Positions 62,686-64,000 of a DNA stretch of 64,000 nucleotides are shown one piece after another (the first letter of the stretch is position 1; each line of letters starts with the position of its first letter). Under the pieces are notes generated by a model. It saw nothing but the letters and a program-made list of their open reading frames with translations, was not told the origin of the DNA and searched no databases. The stretch is taken from assembly GCA_034509925.1 (NCBI GenBank), contig CM067531.1, forward strand, positions 5,178,001 through 5,242,000, read 5' to 3'. The position numbers and the translations under genes are program-made. This DNA is from Hirudinaria manillensis (lineage: Eukaryota > Annelida > Clitellata > Hirudinida > Hirudinidae).

Positions 62686-63185
62686 TCAAATTGCTTCCTT
62701 TATTTCCAGCATCAGTTTTGGCGCTCTTTTTGCTTGTCGTTTGCTCTCCTTTGCCTTTTGTTTGTTGTGCTTGTGGTTCTTGTTTCTCTTTTTAGCCTCG
62801 TGGTTTCTATTGACGACGGGCCCTTTGTAAAGTTCGACTCTGTCTTCGCAATTCTCGCAACTGATCTTCAGAATCAGCTTGTCGACGGACAGTTGCACCA
62901 AGTTCTGGACGTACGAAGTGGAAAGGAGGAACTTCTGCCACTTGGAGTTGCTGATCCTGACGTTCATGGAAGCCAAGATGGAGAAGGAACCGTTGGCAAG
63001 ACCGTGGATGATGATGCTGAATCTCTCCTTGTTTTGCTTGCGTTTGTGCCTCTTTGATTCCAGCTTTATGCTTTCGTTTCTGGCGATCATGAAAATCTTC
63101 AACTCGGCCTTGGTAATGATGACCTTTTTTAAGTCGTGTCCGCTTCTGTTCAGCCTGAATACTATCAAGTCCTCTTTCTCGGTCA
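62686..63185 (-). CDS. Activin/inhibin-beta-like TGF-beta prodomain exon (partial gene)
   Basis: The exon starts after a clean polypyrimidine acceptor and stays open for 166 codons. It matches the TGF-beta propeptide: EDLIVFRLNRSG, KAELKIFMIARNE, a receptor-proximal part with LVQLSVDKLILKISCENCED, a Lys/Asn/His-rich linker (EAKKRNKNHKHNKQK) and RAPKLMLEIKEA. In inhibin beta A the same order occurs (CEQCQES, a Lys-rich linker, then PFLMLQ) just before the furin site and mature cystine knot. Here the frame hits TGA after KEAI, with no GT donor before it. The start codon and signal peptide must be in upstream exons; a hydrophobic ATG-starting frame at 63870 (MMLRSAESLQYFLLFYF) is a candidate but does not connect in phase. 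The mature domain is not seen. Confidence 0.75.
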
Positions 63186-64000
63186 CTAAAAAAAAAAAAG
63201 TGATTTTAAGTGCAACTTGGCAATATTGCATAACCTCGAGATGTTATATGTGAGTGTCGATTCAGTCTTAGTTTATTAGGGTTAGGGCTAGTTTTTCTCA
63301 AGCATTTCGAATTCTGATAATCGACATGACAAAGGTTTGATGATGTACACCGATCAGTTATTACATTGACATCGACTGATGATACTTATTTCTAAAAAAA
63401 ATAATTCTATAGAATCGTGAATTTCCTCTTTTTAATTTTCTTCGTTAATCCATACAAATGCAAGATATTTTGCTACTTGGAATTTCACTCGGAAACACAA
63501 GGAACCAGAACAATGTTTCAGAATGCGAGTGACCAGCAACAGTAAAAATACACAAAAACGAAGACAGTGTATCTTACGGCATATCTTAAGAGAACAAACT
63601 CATTGAGCGGAACTGAGAAAAAAAATGTCGTCGATGAAAGGAATGGTAAGAGCTGTCGAGTCTGTTGTGCAACGTCATAGAATTTTTCGACATTATGCAC
63701 ATCAAGATTCGAATCCGAAGACAATCCACCGAAAGAACTTATGTCTCAAGAGATTCGAACTGCACTTTTAGATTGGAATTTAAGGCATACGGTACGGGCA
63801 CAAATTGCAGTCCACAAGAAAAATAGAAAAGAAGAAAATACTGAAGTGATTCTGCACTCCGTAGCATCATTAATTTAGCTACGAAATTGGCAACTTCAGT
63901 TACCCTGAGAACAAATTGCGATTGTCTTCTGAGAGCATTCTTGACTTTCCAAAATGAAAAAACATTCTACGGACTTTGGGGCAGAAAATATTTACATTTA
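63186..64000. other. Upstream region of the activin-like gene, unresolved
   Basis: Competing short frames on both strands. Minus: a signal-peptide-like start at 63870 (hydrophobic YFLLFYFSCGLQFVPVPYA). Plus: an ATG at 63628-63630 (MSSMKGM) followed at once by a good donor (GTAAGAGC), and a short charged frame (MSQEIRTALLDWNLRHTVRA). None could be tied to an adjoining exon, so no gene is called. Confidence 0.4.

Overview
The window is eukaryotic nuclear DNA from an invertebrate metazoan. It is AT-rich, and genes on both strands are split by GT-AG introns. The products are animal-specific or ciliate-cell types: MEF2, Drosha, the BRICHOS protein ITM2, an activin-like TGF-beta prodomain, a SUEL-lectin/CUB receptor and CFAP53. 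Abundant ATC/ATT and TCCA-type simple repeats and the gene set would fit a lophotrochozoan such as an annelid, but that placement is only a guess. Exons were assigned by reading frame, splice sites and phase agreement; no alignment was run.

Layout, left to right. 282-449 (-): one exon with a sushi-like cysteine pattern, from a gene leaving the window. 1930-12920 (-): a single-pass receptor with signal peptide, SUEL lectin, CUB-like region, Trp/Cys module, transmembrane helix and a ~200-residue tail, with a 5.8 kb first intron. 16083-17583 (-): a small unrecognised gene, head-to-head with SLC12A9 (17609-21519, +). 22218-24876 (-): AP-2 mu (AP2M1). 26498-34642 (-): DROSHA in about 28 exons, head-to-head with CFAP53 (35265-39350, +), whose last intron holds a truncated FLYWCH gene. 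40910-46205 (+): MEF2, converging on a secreted leucine-rich-repeat protein (46478-48281, -). 51579-53981 (-): a p24 cargo receptor (TMED4/9 type), head-to-head with ITM2 (54370-56076, +). 56550-57211 (+): doubtful exons. 57219-58318 (-): a C2H2 zinc-finger gene. 62686-63185 (-): an activin-like prodomain exon with no mature ligand domain seen. The main gene-poor stretches are 12.9-16.1, 48.3-51.6 and 58.3-62.7 kb.

The neighbours do not form one pathway. AP2M1 and TMED act in vesicle traffic, DROSHA in microRNA processing, MEF2 in muscle and nerve transcription, and CFAP53 in cilia. The activin-like ligand, ITM2, LRR protein and SUEL/CUB receptor are secreted or surface proteins.

The most unusual pattern is that three genes (MEF2, AP2M1, DROSHA) each have a decayed 50-85 bp copy of part of one of their own exons, in the same orientation and within about 1.5 kb. 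In DROSHA and MEF2 the copy spans an exon-intron junction and the splice dinucleotide has been lost. A small hAT-like inverted-repeat element abuts the AP2M1 copy. Other points are a GC-AG intron in ITM2, a 22-bp tandem repeat occupying a splice-acceptor region in TMED, and a perfect 11-bp-stem hairpin after ITM2.
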